DNA of 64,000 nucleotides from Stomorhina lunata (GCA_933228675.1 OW121741.1:120676418-120740417); one strand, 5' to 3'. Shown: positions 24,421-37,490, counted from the stretch's first letter. The notes: a model not told the origin generated them from the sequence alone. Numbers and translations are program-made.

Positions 24421-25880
24421 TTTCTATAAATTTCTTTTTGTATAAAAATTTTTCTGTAGAAATTTTTTTGTATAAAAATTTTCCTATAAAAATTTTTTCT
24501 GTATAAAAAATTTTTCTATAGAAAACTTTTGCTGTATAAACATTTTTCTACAGAAGTTGTTTTCTGCATTAAAATTTTTTTATAGAAAATTTTTTCCTTT
24601 ATAAAAATGTTTCTATAGAAAATTTTTTCTGTATACAAATTTTTGTATAGAAAATTTTTTTGTGTATAACAATTTTTCTATAGAAAATTTTTTTGTGTAT
24701 AAAAGTTTTTCTGTAGAAAATTGTTTATACATAAAAATTTTTCTAAAGAAAATTTTTTCTGTATAAAAATATTTTCTATAGAAAATTGTTCTATAGAAAA
24801 TTTTTGGCGAAAACAAATTTTTCTATAGAAAATTTTTTGTGTAAAAAAAGGCATTTATAGAAATTCTTTTTTTTAATTTTCTATAGAAAAATTTTCTGTT
24901 AAAATTTTTTCTGTATAAATTTTTTTTTATAACAAAAAAAAAAGAAAAATTTTATAGGAAATTTTTTGTGTAGAAAATTTTTTCTGAAGAAAATTTTTTG
25001 CATATAAAAATTTTTATAAAATTGTTAGTGTTTAAATTTTTTCTGTATAAAAATTTTTCTATAGAAAATTTTTTCTGTATAAAAATTTTTCTATAGAAAA
25101 TTTTTTCTGTATAAAAATTTTTCTATAGAAAATTTTTTCTGTATAAAAAGTTTTCTATAGAAAATTTTTTCTCTATAAAAATTTTTCTACAAAAAATTTT
25201 TTCTGTATAAAAATTTTTCTATAGAACATTTTTTCTGTATAAAAATTTTTCTATAGAAAATTTTTTCTGTAAAAAAATTTTTCTATAGAAATTTTTTTCT
25301 GTATTAAAATTTTTCTATAGAAAATTTTTCCTGTATAAAAATTTTTCTATAGAAAATTTTTTCTGTATAAAAATTTTTCTATAGAAAAATTTTTCTGTAT
25401 AAAAATTTTTCTTTAGAAAATTTTTTCTGTATAAAAATTTTTCTATAGAAAATTATTTCTGTATAAAAATTTTTTTATAGATATTTTTTTCTGCATAAAA
25501 GTTTTTCTATAGAAAATTTTTTCTGTATAAAAATTTTTCTATAGAAATGTTTTTCTGTATAAAAATTTTTCTATAGAAATGTTTTTCTGTATAAAAATTT
25601 TTCTATAGAAATTTTTTTCTGTATAAAAATTTTTCTATAGAAAATTTTTTCTGTATAAAATTTTTTCTATAGAAAATTTTTTTTGTATAAAAATTTTTCT
25701 ATAGAAATTTTTTTCTGTACACAAATTTTTCTTTAGAAATTTTTTTCTGTATAAAAATTTTTCTTTAGAAATTTTTTTCTGTATACAAATCTTTCGGTAG
25801 AACATTTTTTCTTTATAAAAATTTTCTTTAGAAATTTTTTTCTGTATAACATTTTTTTATATAAAAAAATGTTTCTATAG
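24421..25880. repeat. Palindromic-core satellite, second CTGTATAA block
   Basis: The 32-bp units are of the same subfamily as 18425-20225 and are most regular at 25040-25800. Confidence 0.95.
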
Positions 25881-27090
25881 AAATTAGTAACATCTTCAAG
25901 AGTAATAAAATGGGTTAAGTGATCCCTCGTTTAAATGTTCCGATTATTTAAGCAGATAATGGTTATATTTATAATCATTCCAGATCATTATTTCTTATTA
26001 TATTATATTATATTACTATAAATATCTTAGACAACTTCTGAATTATCTTTAATGAATGCCCTTAATTCAATTTCCCTGACCATACCTAACAGTAATAAGA
26101 TCAAAACAGAACCCGTAGAGCCACACTAAAATGAAAAACGAAAACGAAAGAAAAAGTAAAATTGAAGTAAAAATATAAAACTACAACAGTTAAAAATAAT
26201 ATGAAAATATATATGAACTGAAAGTTGAATATAATATAATCAAAAGCAATTTCCCAGACATTATTATGGTCTAAATTGGATGATAGATAGATAATGTTAT
26301 TGATGTACAATATAAAAGGGAATAGAATTGAAAGGTCGGTTGGATAGACCGCCGTTGCTTTTCATTTTGAGTCGCTTTTTTTCGCTTTTTCTAAAGTTTA
26401 ACGAAATGAACAATTTGCCAGATATGGTTAACAGAAAGAATATTCCATTAAGTGGCTGTTTAGTTGTAATAATGAAAATCATAATGATCATGATAATGAT
26501 TATGATGTAGTAGAAGATGGAGATGGTGATGGATGAAGAAACTAATAAAAAATGAAAACTATAAATCTAAATTGAAAAAAATTTAATCTTAAATATTGTA
26601 TGTACATTTTTTGTGTTATAAAATTAATTTCATATGTTCGTGTTAAATACATGAAAATAATGAATATTTGTCTGAAAGTTTAAATGGGGGGGAGTTTGTA
26701 CATTAATGATATACTTTAATGGATTTAAAAATTTATTTATTTGTTTATTTTAATAAATAGTTGCTAATTTTCTACTTTTGTTATTATTTTATGACCTATT
26801 TATTTTCTTTGTAATTTTTTTGGTTTTCAATTTTTTGTATAAATTTGCTTGAATATCAAAAGAAAAGCGAAAATCATGAAAACATTTTATTAAACACAAT
26901 TAAAAATAAACAAAATTTTTGTTTTTGAAATGGGTTAATCCACATGGGTTAAAGCGAAAAACCATATTGATATCCAAAGTCAAAATTTAAGAATTGTCAT
27001 AACGAGCAACATTTCAAAAGTTCGAACTGGCAGAGACCGAAAAGACTATTTCATCTTTTTATTTTTCTAGGAGCAGATCCAAAAAAAAAA
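25881..27090. other. AT-rich intronic sequence between arrays
   Basis: GAT-rich simple sequence lies around 26480-26535, with a small hairpin GGTCGGTTGGATAGACCG near 26335. No gene recognised. Confidence 0.5.
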
Positions 27091-28480
27091 ACCTACTTTT
27101 TGATAAACAAATTTTTTCAAAAAATTTTTTGACACAAAAATTTCTTTAAAAATTTTTTTAATATAAAAATTTTTAAAGAAAATTTGTATATAAAAATCTC
27201 TAAGAAAATTTTTTGATATAAAAATTTCTATACAAAATTTCGCTAAAAAATTTGTACAAAAATTTTGTATAGAAAATATTTCGATATAAAAATTTTTAAA
27301 AAATATTTTTCGATACAAAAATGTTTTTCAAAGCAAAAATTTCTATAGAAAATTTTTCGATACAAGAATTTATACAGAAAATTTAAAGTCTAAAGAAAAC
27401 TTTTTGACTTTAAAAATGTAAAAGTTATCATGCTTGGCACAGAGAGACAAATTAATTTGGCAGATCAAAGAACATAATTTGTCAGATCATAAACATTTCT
27501 GTAGGACATTTTTCGACACAAAATTTTCTTTGGAAAATTTTTTGATATAAAAATTTCTTTAGAAAATTTTCGGTATAAAATTTTTCTATAGAAAATTTTT
27601 GGTCTAAAATTTTCGGTATAAAATTTTTCTATGGAAAATTTCCGTTTAAAATTTTTCTATGGAAAATTTTCGCTATAAAATTTTTCTATAGAAAATTTTC
27701 GGTATAAAATTTTTCTATAGAAAATTTTCGGTATAAAATTTTTCTATAGAAAATTTTTCTATAGAAAATTTTCGGTATAAAATTTTTCTATAGAAAATTT
27801 TCGGTATAAAATTTTTCTATAGAAAATTTTCGGTATAAAATTTTTCTATAGAAAATTTTCGGTATAAAATTTTTCTATAGAAAATTTTCGGTATAAAATT
27901 TTTCTATAGAAAATTTTCGGTATAAAATTTTTCTATAGAAAATTTTCGGTATAAAATTTTTCTATAGAAAATTTTCGGTATAAAATTTTTCTATAGAAAA
28001 TTTTCGGTATAAAATTTTTCTATAGAAAATTTTCGGTATAAAATTTTTCTATAGAAAATTTTCGGTATAAAATTTTTCTATAGAAAATTTTCGGTATAAA
28101 ATTTTTCTATAGAAATTTTTCGGTTTTAGAAAATTTTTGGTATAAAATTTTTCTATAGAAAATTTTCTTTATAAAATTTTTCTAAGAAAATTTTCGGTAT
28201 AAAATTTTTCTATAGAAAATTTTCGGTATAAAATTTTTCTATAGAAAATTTTCGGTATAAAATTTTTCTATAGAAAATTTTCGGTATAAAATTTTTCTAT
28301 ACAAAATTTTCGGTATAAAAATTTATAAAGAAAATTTTTTATATAGAAAATTTTTCGATATAAAAATTTGTATACAAAATTTTTCGATATAAAAATTGAT
28401 CAAGAAAATTTGTAGAAAAATTTTTTATAAAAAATGTTTCGATACAAAAATGTTTATAAAATATTTTTTTCGATACAAAA
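27091..28480. repeat. Palindromic-core satellite, CGGTATAA linker
   Basis: 29-bp units (linker CGGTATAAAA, core TTTTTCTATAGAAAATTTT) are very homogeneous at about 27690-28110. The edges are diverged. A ~50-bp non-satellite spacer with CATGCTTGGCACAG and AATTAATTTGGCAGATC lies at about 27428-27470. Confidence 0.94.
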
Positions 28481-29191
28481 AAGTTGTGATGCTTGGCATA
28501 GTTAGGCAAATTAATTTGTCAGATCAAAAAAGAAAACCCCTATTTTTCGATATAAAAATTTCTGTAGAAAATTTTTCGATATAAACATATTTTTGGAAAA
28601 TTTTTTGATATAAAAATTTCTTTAGGTATTTTTTTGATATAAAAATTTCTTTAGATAATTTTTTGATATTAAAATTTATAAAGAAAATTTTTTGATTTTA
28701 AAATTTATAAAGAAAATTTTTTGATATAAAAATTTATAAAGAAAATTTTTTGATATAAAAATTTATAAAGAAAATTTGTTGATATAAAAATTTCTTGTAT
28801 AAGTTATCGATATAACAATTTTTTTTTTAAATTTTCCAATATAAAAATTTCTAAACAAAATTTGTAGAAAAATTTTTTATACAAAATGTTTCGATACAAA
28901 AATTTTTTTAAAGAATTTCTACAAAAAATTAAAGATAAAAAGATAAAAAAGGTCTCAAGAAAACTTTTTGATTTTAAAAATGTAAAAGCTCTCATCCTTA
29001 GTACAGACAAATTAATTTGCCTATGGGCAGATCCAAAAAATCCTAGTTCTATAGAAAATTTTTCAATATACAAATTTCTTTAGACAATTTTTTGATACAA
29101 AAATTTTCAATATAAAAAATTTTCTATAGACAATTTTTCGATATAAAAATTTGTATCTACAATTTTTTGTTATAAGCAATTTTTATTAAAC

Positions 29192-29361
29192 AGTTTTACT
29201 GTAGTGTATTGCAGTAAGATCCCAATATATTACAATTATTTATTATTGTAATAAAACCAAAAAAATGTTGTTGGGGAAACCATTCCTCGACGCGTTTCGA
29301 TAGTTGGTTAGGCCATCTCATCAGGAGGATTATCCCTAATTCTAGACAGAGAGAAAACCAC
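29192..29361 (-). mobile_element. Hammerhead-bearing dispersed repeat, copy C
   Basis: This copy of about 170 bp is inserted into the diverged GATATAAAAATTT satellite. It aligns with copy A from TTTTACTGTAGTG to GAAAACCACA; array sequence resumes immediately after, so the repeat's right edge is probably near 29361. Confidence 0.78.
29284..29329 (-). ncRNA. Type I hammerhead ribozyme motif, copy C
   Basis: The minus strand has CTGATGA, a five-pair stem II (GATGG with CTATC, including one G·U), GAAACGCGTC, and stem I TCCTC/GAGGA. It is the same 46-nt length as copy A. The G10.1-C11.1 pair is intact here, so this copy fits the consensus better. Confidence 0.87.
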
Positions 29362-29570
29362 AAAATTTTCTATAGACAATTTTCGATATCAAAAAATTTG
29401 TGAAGAAAATTTTTCTATAAAATATTCTTCATTATAAAAAATTTTCTATAGACAATTTTTCGATATAAAGAATTTTCTATAGACAATTTTTCGATGTAAA
29501 AATTTTCTATAGATAATTTTTAGATATAAAAATTTCTGTCCAAAATTTTAGTATATAATTATTTTTCAAA

Positions 29571-30533
29571 AATTTATATTTCAAATTCTTATTTCAATTT
29601 TTTTTATTAACTTAAAAATTAATACACCTTTAAAATGAAAGCTTATGTTTTAACCCTAACCCAAAAATTTCGATTAAACATCAAAACGTTTGTTTTTAAC
29701 TGACTTCCAGAATTGCTCAAAAACTATCAGAAACTGTCAGTTTAAAAGAAAAGTTACTATACCACATTACCAGCCTATATTACAAATGGCAGTTTTTTTC
29801 CATTTCCTCCTGGAATTAACCAAATAACAAGATAGAAATTAAAAACACTTGTATTTTTATTTGAAAATACTGAAAAAAAACCCACCATAACCCACTCATC
29901 ATATCTTATTAGTATCATCTTCTTTTATTCATATTAATCTCAAGCTGTGGAGCATGGAAGTGGTGGCCACCTCCTGCTCTAGTACCAAAGCCATCAAGAG
30001 TTTTAAAATGATCATTATCTGTGTTAAAGTATAAACCGCCTCGAAGGCATTGAAGCGTTCATGTGAAACGTCCGGTTAAATGAGAGTTTTTTTTTATAAA
30101 AAAATATCTCTTTTACTTTAGTTGTTACATACTACGAGTATTATTACTATTATTTTTTTTATTTTTTTCTTTAATAAAAGTTATAATTTTTTTATATTTT
30201 TAGCTAAGGCTTAGCAATTGCAAATTAAAAACCCTTTGTCAGTTTTTTGCTATTTTTTACCAAATTTGTTTTAATATTTTCAGAAAATCCATTTTTAATA
30301 GGTTTTAAATCCCTTTTCAAATACCCTTGCTAAATATGATTTAAATATTGTTTGTATATGGGTGATATCTTGTTATGGAAATTATGTTACATATTTTTAA
30401 ATTAAATTATCTGTCATTGGTTGTTTTTGATGGCCTTTTTAAAAAATATTGACATTTATTAAATTATGTTACAGAGATAATTTGATGTTAACATCAATTT
30501 ATTATAATTGTATGGTTGCTATAAAGTTATTTC
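29571..30533. other. Intronic sequence between array and TIR element
   Basis: A GC-richer patch at 29940-30080 contains GGAAGTGGTGGCCACCTCCT, itself a hairpin. No open frame or known repeat was recognised. Confidence 0.5.
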
Positions 30534-30540
30534 AATAGTT

Positions 30541-31814
30541 ACCCAGTAAAACTTTTCATTACCAAATAATGAGTTAAACAGTTAAACAATTGAACACGAA
30601 CTATTTACTCATTCGCTGTTTAAGTCATTACATTAACATGGGGATGTCAATGGAGGCAAGTACTTACCAACTGCAGAAAAGTAATGACTTGGGTAAGCAA
30701 TTTGAAAGCAACAACAGCAGCAACAACTTTTTTGTTGTTGTTTTATTAAAAACATATATTTTTAAACGAAATACAAAATTTGTTTATGATCCCATGGGGG
30801 CTCGAACCCAGACCCTCCGACTGCTAGGCAGAGACTCTTCCACTGAGCTACTTCATATGTTGAAAACTTAGCAGCTTATAATTAATATAAACTATTTTTA
30901 TTTTTAGATCCAAAATCATGTGAAAATAACTTTGTTTTTCCCTGCTTTTTTTTGCTTTGTTGTAATTTTTGGAAAAATATTTTTATACGATTTTTTGTAA
31001 TTATTTCAAAACTTTTTTAAAATTATTTTAAAACTTAAATAATTTAAATCTTCTTTTTTGTATAAGTTTTTACATAAGATTGGTTCTTACTTACTGTTAA
31101 GGTCAAAGTCCGAGCATATTTTAAAATTCCATGGATTTCGATCTTGTGCGAATATTCTCCAATTTTATAGGCCAAGCTTTGAAAAATGTTCCTCTACTTC
31201 TTTCTATCGAAGTTTCGGACATCCTCCTCTAACATTAGGTAGTGGGACATTTCAATTCTAATTTTATCCTCTTCATTGTATTTTTTTTTCAAGAGCCCGT
31301 AATCCTAACCCATTTTTATGGATCTTATGGGACAACTCTCGGCACATGTTAACTCACAATATTAATGGGTGTTAAACTAGCTCCCCGGGTGATACCATGA
31401 GGAGGTGTGTGTCCACAGTTGAGATGAAGGATGACCCAGATAAGTTGGGCTTACCAAGTCAAGACCAATTAGAATCATGTTTGGTATTCAACATCCCCTA
31501 CATAATCAAAATTGACTCATGATGGTATTTTTTCAATAACGTGAGTTAGTTTTACAAATTTTTTTTTACAGAAGATAATATTTAAGTTCTTAAAATTCAA
31601 AAATCATTTAAAAAGACTCTTTTAATAAAAAAAAAAACTAAAAAAAATTGTTGCCCTTGGTGGGATTTGAACCGGGGCCATTCAGTTTAAATTACCATCT
31701 TAATTACAAATAAGTACTTCTGTAATAACTTATTATTTGTTCGGATGGTATGTTGTAGTCGTTACAAGGTAACCACTTATCAGAGTACTTGAAATTACCA
31801 AAGTTTTGCTGGGT
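30541..31814. mobile_element. TIR element with 7-bp target duplication and tRNA-like core
   Basis: The inverted ends are ACCCAGTAAAACTTT at 30541 and ACCCAGCAAAACTTT reading inward from 31814, with one mismatch. AATAGTT flanks both sides (30534-30540 and 31815-31821). The 1274-bp interior has no long open frame. It contains a tRNA-Ala-like relic (30788-30855, minus strand) and a second tRNA-like T arm near 31661-31682. The superfamily is not identified. Confidence 0.75.
30788..30855 (-). pseudogene. tRNA-Ala(AGC)-like relic or SINE head
   Basis: The minus strand has a perfect A box (TAGCTCAGTGG), a D arm GCTC/GAGT, an anticodon loop CTAGCAG with AGC in position, and a B box GGTTCGAGCCC. The acceptor stem does not pair, the T stem has mismatches and no CCA is expected. 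It is therefore a tRNA-derived sequence rather than a working tRNA gene. Confidence 0.65.
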
Positions 31815-31909
31815 AATAGTTAAGTTTGAATGAGTTTTTTTTTTTAAAGAGAAAATGACAGCAAAAAAAATGTGTAAAAAATTACGGATTAAAAATAGTT
31901 CTGTAATTA

Positions 31910-32240
31910 TTTATTTCTATTAAAATGTTCAATTACCACAGCAACCTTCATCGGCGCTAAGTCCTACAGCATTAACACGCGGTCGATGTAAAATAATTTA
32001 AATTGGCAAAAATATTAAATAATGCGTCTACCAACAACAGATAGCGCAACTGTTCACTGTTCTTAAGCACAAAATATCATTTTCTAGCTGGGTTCTATTA
32101 ATATTATCAATTAGCACAGCATCCTACATCCATAAGCACAAACTTCTGAAATTATTAATTTCTATTAAAATTATTAATAACTACAGCATCCTTCATCGGC
32201 GCTAAGCCCTACAGCATTAACACGCCATCGATGTAAAAGA
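31910..32240. repeat. Direct repeat with a GC-bearing block
   Basis: CTTCATCGGCGCTAAG(T/C)CCTACAGCATTAACACGC appears at about 31947 and again at about 32189, each preceded by TTTCTATTAAAAT. A third partial unit lies near 32100-32170. Confidence 0.8.
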
Positions 32241-32274
32241 AACGAAGTTGACATAGAACAAAAAGCCTAAAATC

Positions 32275-32575
32275 GATAAAATAAATATTTTTCTACAGAA
32301 AATTTTTGATAAAGATATTTTTCTACCGAAAAATTGTCGATCAAAATATTTTTCTGTAGAAAATTTTCGATAAAATATTTTCTATAAAAAAATTTTCGAT
32401 CAAAATATTTTTCTACAGAAAAAATTTCCATTAAAATATTTTTCTATAGAAAAATTTTTGATGAAAATATTTTTCTTTAGAAAAAAATTTTCGATCAAAA
32501 TATTTTTCTACAGAAAAATTTTCTATAAACATTTTTTTCTATAGGAAAATTTTAAATTTTTGTTAAAAATATAAA
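32275..32575. repeat. Small palindromic-core satellite, CGATCAAAATA linker
   Basis: Around nine diverged units of ATATTTTTCTACAGAAAATT type, with CGATCAAA or GATAAA linkers. Confidence 0.88.
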
Positions 32576-32804
32576 AAAAAGGAATAGAAAACTTTTTTTT
32601 AACATCAGAATTACACATTCAAAAAATATAAATTTTAGTTAAAAGTTCAAAAACGGCAACTCTGCCTACGATTTATTTGTTCTATTCTCTTTGTGCCGAC
32701 CTCTGATAATAACTAAAGCATATGGTGATAGAATAGCCTCACCTGCTCAACTGTCAACCTGATATGCACGTAGTACTCGTATATTCTGTCGCTAACGAAT
32801 AGAT

Positions 32805-35110
32805 GGACAAAAATTTTTCTATAGAAATTTTTTTTATCAAAATTTTTTCTATAGAAAATTTTTTTTATCAAAAATTTTTCTATAAAAAATTTTTTTATCA
32901 AAAATTTGTCTTGAGAATTTTACTTATCAAAAATTTTTCTATAGAAAATTTTTTTATCAAAAATTTTTCAATAGAAAATTTTTGTATCAAAAATTTTTCT
33001 ATAGAAAATTTTTATATCAAAAATTTTTTTAACAAAAATTTTTCTATCGGAAATTTTTTTTATCCAAAATTTTTCTATAGAAAATTTTTTTATCAAAAAT
33101 TTTTCTTTAGAAAATTTTTTTTATCTATAAAAATTTTTTTTATCAAAAATTTTTCCTGAGAATTTTACTTGTCAAAAATTTTTCTGTGGAATATTTTTTA
33201 ACAAAAATTTTTCTGTAAACAAATTTTGCTATAGAAAATTTTTTATCGAAAATTTTTCTATAGAAAATTTTTTCTCAAAAATTTTTCTATAGAAAATTTT
33301 TTTATCAAAAATTTTTCTACAGAAAATTTTTTTATCCAAATATTTTCTATAGAAAATTTTTTTTATCCAAAATTTTTCTATAGAAAAACTTTTTTATCAA
33401 AAATTTTTCTATAGAAAAACTTTTTTATCAAAAATTTTTCTATAGAAAAACTTTTTTATCAAAAATTTTTCTATAGAAAAACTTTTTTATCAAAAATTTT
33501 TCTATAGAAAAACTTTTCTATCAAAAATTTTTCTATAGAAAAACTTTTTTATCAAAAATGTTTCTATAGAAAAACTTTTTTATCAAAAATTTTTCTATAG
33601 AAAAACTTTTGTATCAAAAATTTTTCTATAGAAAAACTTTTTTATCAAAAATTTTTCTATAGAAAATTTTCTTACAAAATTTTCTCTATAGAAAATTTTT
33701 TTATTAAAAATTTCTCTATAGAAAATTTTTTTATGAAAAATTTTTCTGTGGAATATATTTTAACAAAAATTTTTCTATAGAAAATGTTTTTATCAAAAAT
33801 TTTTCTATAGAAATTTTTTTTATCAAAAATTTTTCTATAGAAATTTTTTTATCAAAAATTTTACTATAGAAATTTTTCAACAAAAATTTTTCTATTTTAT
33901 TTTATCAAAAATTTTTCTATAGAAATTTTTTTTATCAAAAATTTGTCTATGGAATATTTTTTAACAAAAACTTTTCTATAGAAAATTTGTTAACAAAAAC
34001 TTTTCTATAGAAAATTTTTTTATCAAAATTTTTTCTATAGAAAATATTTTTATCAAAAATTTTCCTATAGAAAATTTTTTTATCAAAAATTTTTCTATAA
34101 AAAATTTTTTTTATCAAAAATTTTTCTATAGAAACTTTTTTTATCAAAAATTTTTTTATTAAAAATCTTTCTATAGAAAATTTTTTTATTAAAAATTCTT
34201 CTGTAGAAAATTTTTCTATAGAAAATTTTTCTGTAGAAAATTTTTCTATAGAAAATTTTTCTGTAGAAAATTTTTCTATAGAAAATTTTTTTATCAAAAT
34301 TTCTCTATAGAAAATTTTTTTATGAAAAATTTTTCTGTGGAATATATTTTAACAAAAATTTTTCTATAGAAAATGTTTTTATCAAAAATTTTTCTATAGA
34401 AATTTTTTTATCAAAAATTTTTCTATAGAAAATTTTTTCATCAAACATTTTTCTATAGACAATTTTTTTATCAAAAATTTTTCTATAGAAATTTTTTTTC
34501 AAAAATTTTTCTATAGAAAATTTTTTATCAAAAATTTTTCTATAGAAAATTTTTTTATAAAAATTTTTTCTATAGAAAATTTTTCTTATCAAAAATTTTT
34601 TTATAGAAAATTTTTTTATCAAAAATTTTTCAATATAAAATTTTTTTATCAAAAATTTTTCTATAGAAAATTTTTTTATAAAATTTTTTGTATAGAAAAT
34701 TTTTTTTATCAAAAATTATTCTATAGAAAATTTTTTTATCAAAAATGTTTCTATAGAAAATTTTTTTTAAGAGGTTGTGGGTTAGAACATTTTTTTATCA
34801 AAAATTTTTCTGTGGAATATTTTTTACCAAAAATTTTTCTATAAAAAATTTTTCTATACAAAATTTTTTTATCAAAAATTTTTCTATAGAATTTGTTTTC
34901 ATCAATCATTTTTCTATAAAAAATTTTTTTATCAAAAATTTTTCTATAAAAGATTTAAAAATTTTTTGATATAAAAAATATTTTTATCGAACATTTTTAC
35001 AGAGAAATATTTTAATCAAAGAATTTTCTATAGAATATAATTTTTATCGAACAATTTTCCAAAGAAAAATATTTTTATTAAAAATGTTTCTATAAAAAAA
35101 TTGTTGGTTC
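32805..35110. repeat. Palindromic-core satellite, ATCAAAAA linker
   Basis: 30-bp units join ATCAAAAA with TTTTTCTATAGAAAATTTTT. A homogeneous variant with GAAAAACTTTTTTATC occupies 33360-33650. Since 30 is a multiple of three, long K/F/I/S-rich frames occur on both strands and are not genes. Confidence 0.95.
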
Positions 35111-36604
35111 GAAAATATAAAAATCTAAAATTGTTTAGTATTAGAATTTATTTTTCTGTTATGAAAAATATTCCCAATATTTACAAAAATGTTCCCAATA
35201 ATCGAGATTATATTTTTTTGTTCTCTCGAACCATGTATTTTGTTGCTATAAATTGAATTTTGATTTGATCTTGCCTATTTTTGTCTTTTCTTTAACCAAG
35301 CGGCACCAACCGACTTTGCTAATATCCAAATTCAAACTGAATGATTTTAATACTAATTTTCACGAGTTTTATTAATGATTATGATAATTACGAAAATTAA
35401 AAAATTTCATCGGCTACTGGTGGTATGGGCTGCCTGCCTACTCCTGCTTAATAGGCTTAGGTGTATGTTCCTGTGCTCTTAATTGAACTTTTGTTTTGAT
35501 CGATGCATATCGCTACAATATTAAAACACTTTACTTCGCAATTTGCTAAAGAAATGCGCCAAAATAACTCAAGTGATTTCAGGTATGTAATAGTCTCGTG
35601 TCATCATGTCAGGCTAAAGCCAAAAACATTTTTTCTCATATCCACTTTCAAATTGGCAGGTGATAACGGTAGTTCTCATACAATATTTGGCTAAAACCCA
35701 AAATATTTTTATAGTAGCAGTTTCATACTCTCGCACTAATACGGAACCAAAACTAACGTAACAAACTACTAAAACATCCAGCCAACTCAGTCAGTCAGCC
35801 AAAAATTTTATTCATACTCTAATGCTGACCCTCCCCCCCCATCCATACATTTTTGAATATTTGTAATGTGTTTTAGCGTTGCCAAACATTTGGGATAACA
35901 AAACATTTTCCAAATAATTTTCTAGTAATTTAAAAACAATTAATGTAAGCAAATTTTTCAAATAACTGAAAAAAAGTGTTCTTTTTTTTCACAATCTCTC
36001 TTCATTGATAGTTTTGTTGCAAGTTCAACACAAACAAAAAAGTTTAATTACAGGTATTTTTGTATTTTCAAATGACTGTGTCTGTTTGTCTGTCTGCCAG
36101 TCCGTCTCACGGTATTTTTTGTATATCTAAAAAGTTGTTGCTATGGTTTTGAATTTGTTAGTTTTGGAATTGTACTACAAGCACCACCTGCCAACGGTCA
36201 AAATATTGGTTTTAATTGTTTTGGAAACTACTTTTACAAAAATACAAAAACACAAAAAAAAAACATGAACTATCTAGATACAAAAATATCTACATGAATT
36301 TTTGTGTAAAAAATGAAATTGCAATTGATAGAGCGTAACGAGTTAGAGAAAAAGTTTATGAGAAATTGTTATAAAGAATAGAAAAGAAAAAATGCACTAA
36401 TGAAAAACTCACAAATTACTTTCATTGTTATGAAAATTATTCAAAGAAAAGCAAATAATTTATTTTGAATATTTTTCTTAACAATTGAAATGGGTTTTAA
36501 CTTAATTAAAGCACAGGTGACAGGATCTGAAAAATCGTACAAATACCGAGGGCAAACATTTAGAAAAATTCTTAAAAATACGGAAATTTATTAAAATATT
36601 GTAC
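35111..36604. other. Unique intronic sequence
   Basis: No gene was recognised. It includes a C8 run near 35831 and a TGTCTGTTTGTCTGTCTGCC word near 36080 that may be a relic of the GACGGACA family. Confidence 0.5.
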
Positions 36605-37490
36605 AAATTCGTCTGACATTAAAATTTTGACACCAAAAATTTTCTATAAACATTTTTGACACCGAAAATTTTCCATAAAAATGTTTACTTCGAAAATTTT
36701 TCTATAAAAATGTTTACACGAAAATTTTTCTATAAAATTTTTGACAACAAAAATTTTCTATAAAAATGTGGACAACAAAAATGTTTCTATAGAAATTTTG
36801 ACAACAAAAATTTTTCTATAAAAATTTTGCAACCGAAAAGTTTTCTATAAAAATTTTAACAACGAAAATTTTGATGTACAAATTTTGACAACGAAAATTT
36901 TTCTAAACAAATTTTGAAATCAGAAATTTTCTATAAAAATTTTGGCAACGAAAATTTTTCTATAAAAATTCTGACGACGAAAATTTTCTTTAAAAATTTT
37001 TACACCAAAAATTTTTCTATAAAAATTTTAACACCAAAAATTTTTCTATAAAAATTTTGACAACGAAAATTTTTCTATAAAAATTTTAACAACTAAAATT
37101 TTCTATAAAAATTTTGACAACGAAAATTTTTCTATAAAAATTTTAACAACGAATATTTTTCTATAAACATTTGGACAACGAAAATTTTTTTATAAAAATT
37201 TTGACAACGAAAATTTTTTTATAAAAATTTTGACAAGGAAAATTTTTTTATAAAAATTTTGACAACGATAATTTTTTTATAAAAATTTTGACAACCAAAA
37301 TTATTTTATAAAAATTTTGACAACGAAAATTTTTCTATTAAAATTTTGACAACGAAAATTTTTCTATTAAAATTTTGAGAACGAAAATTTTTCTATTAAA
37401 ATTTTGACAACGAAAATTTTTCTATTAAAATTTTGACAGCGAAAATTTTTCAATAAAAATTTTAACAACGAAAATTTTTCTATGGAAAGT
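36605..37490. repeat. Satellite, GACAACGAAAA linker
   Basis: Units of about 29 bp with AAAATTTTTCTATAAAAATT and linkers GACAACG, GACACCG or AACACC. The palindrome centre has changed from CTATAG to CTATAA. Confidence 0.93.

Larger units (their letters stand above)
28481..29570. repeat. Diverged palindromic-core satellite, GATATAAAAATTT type
   Basis: Units combine TTTTTTGATATAAAAATTT with TATAAAGAAAA or CTTTAGAAAA. It includes two more copies of the GATGCTTGGCATAG / AATTAATTTG spacer (about 28490-28535 and 28992-29035). Hammerhead copy C interrupts it. Confidence 0.88.

Noticed and set aside
30788..30855. Functional tRNA-Ala gene
   Set aside because: A and B boxes and the anticodon loop look right, but the acceptor stem does not pair and the T stem has mismatches.
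32713..34969. K/F/I/S-rich open frames in the ATCAAAAA array
   Set aside because: The 30-bp unit keeps frames open by chance; similar frames occur on both strands and in other arrays (24613-24816, 27067-27318, 45713-45937, 52025-52327).
35565..35590. Recursive splice site (GATTTCAG|GTATGT)
   Set aside because: No real pyrimidine tract or branch point precedes it.
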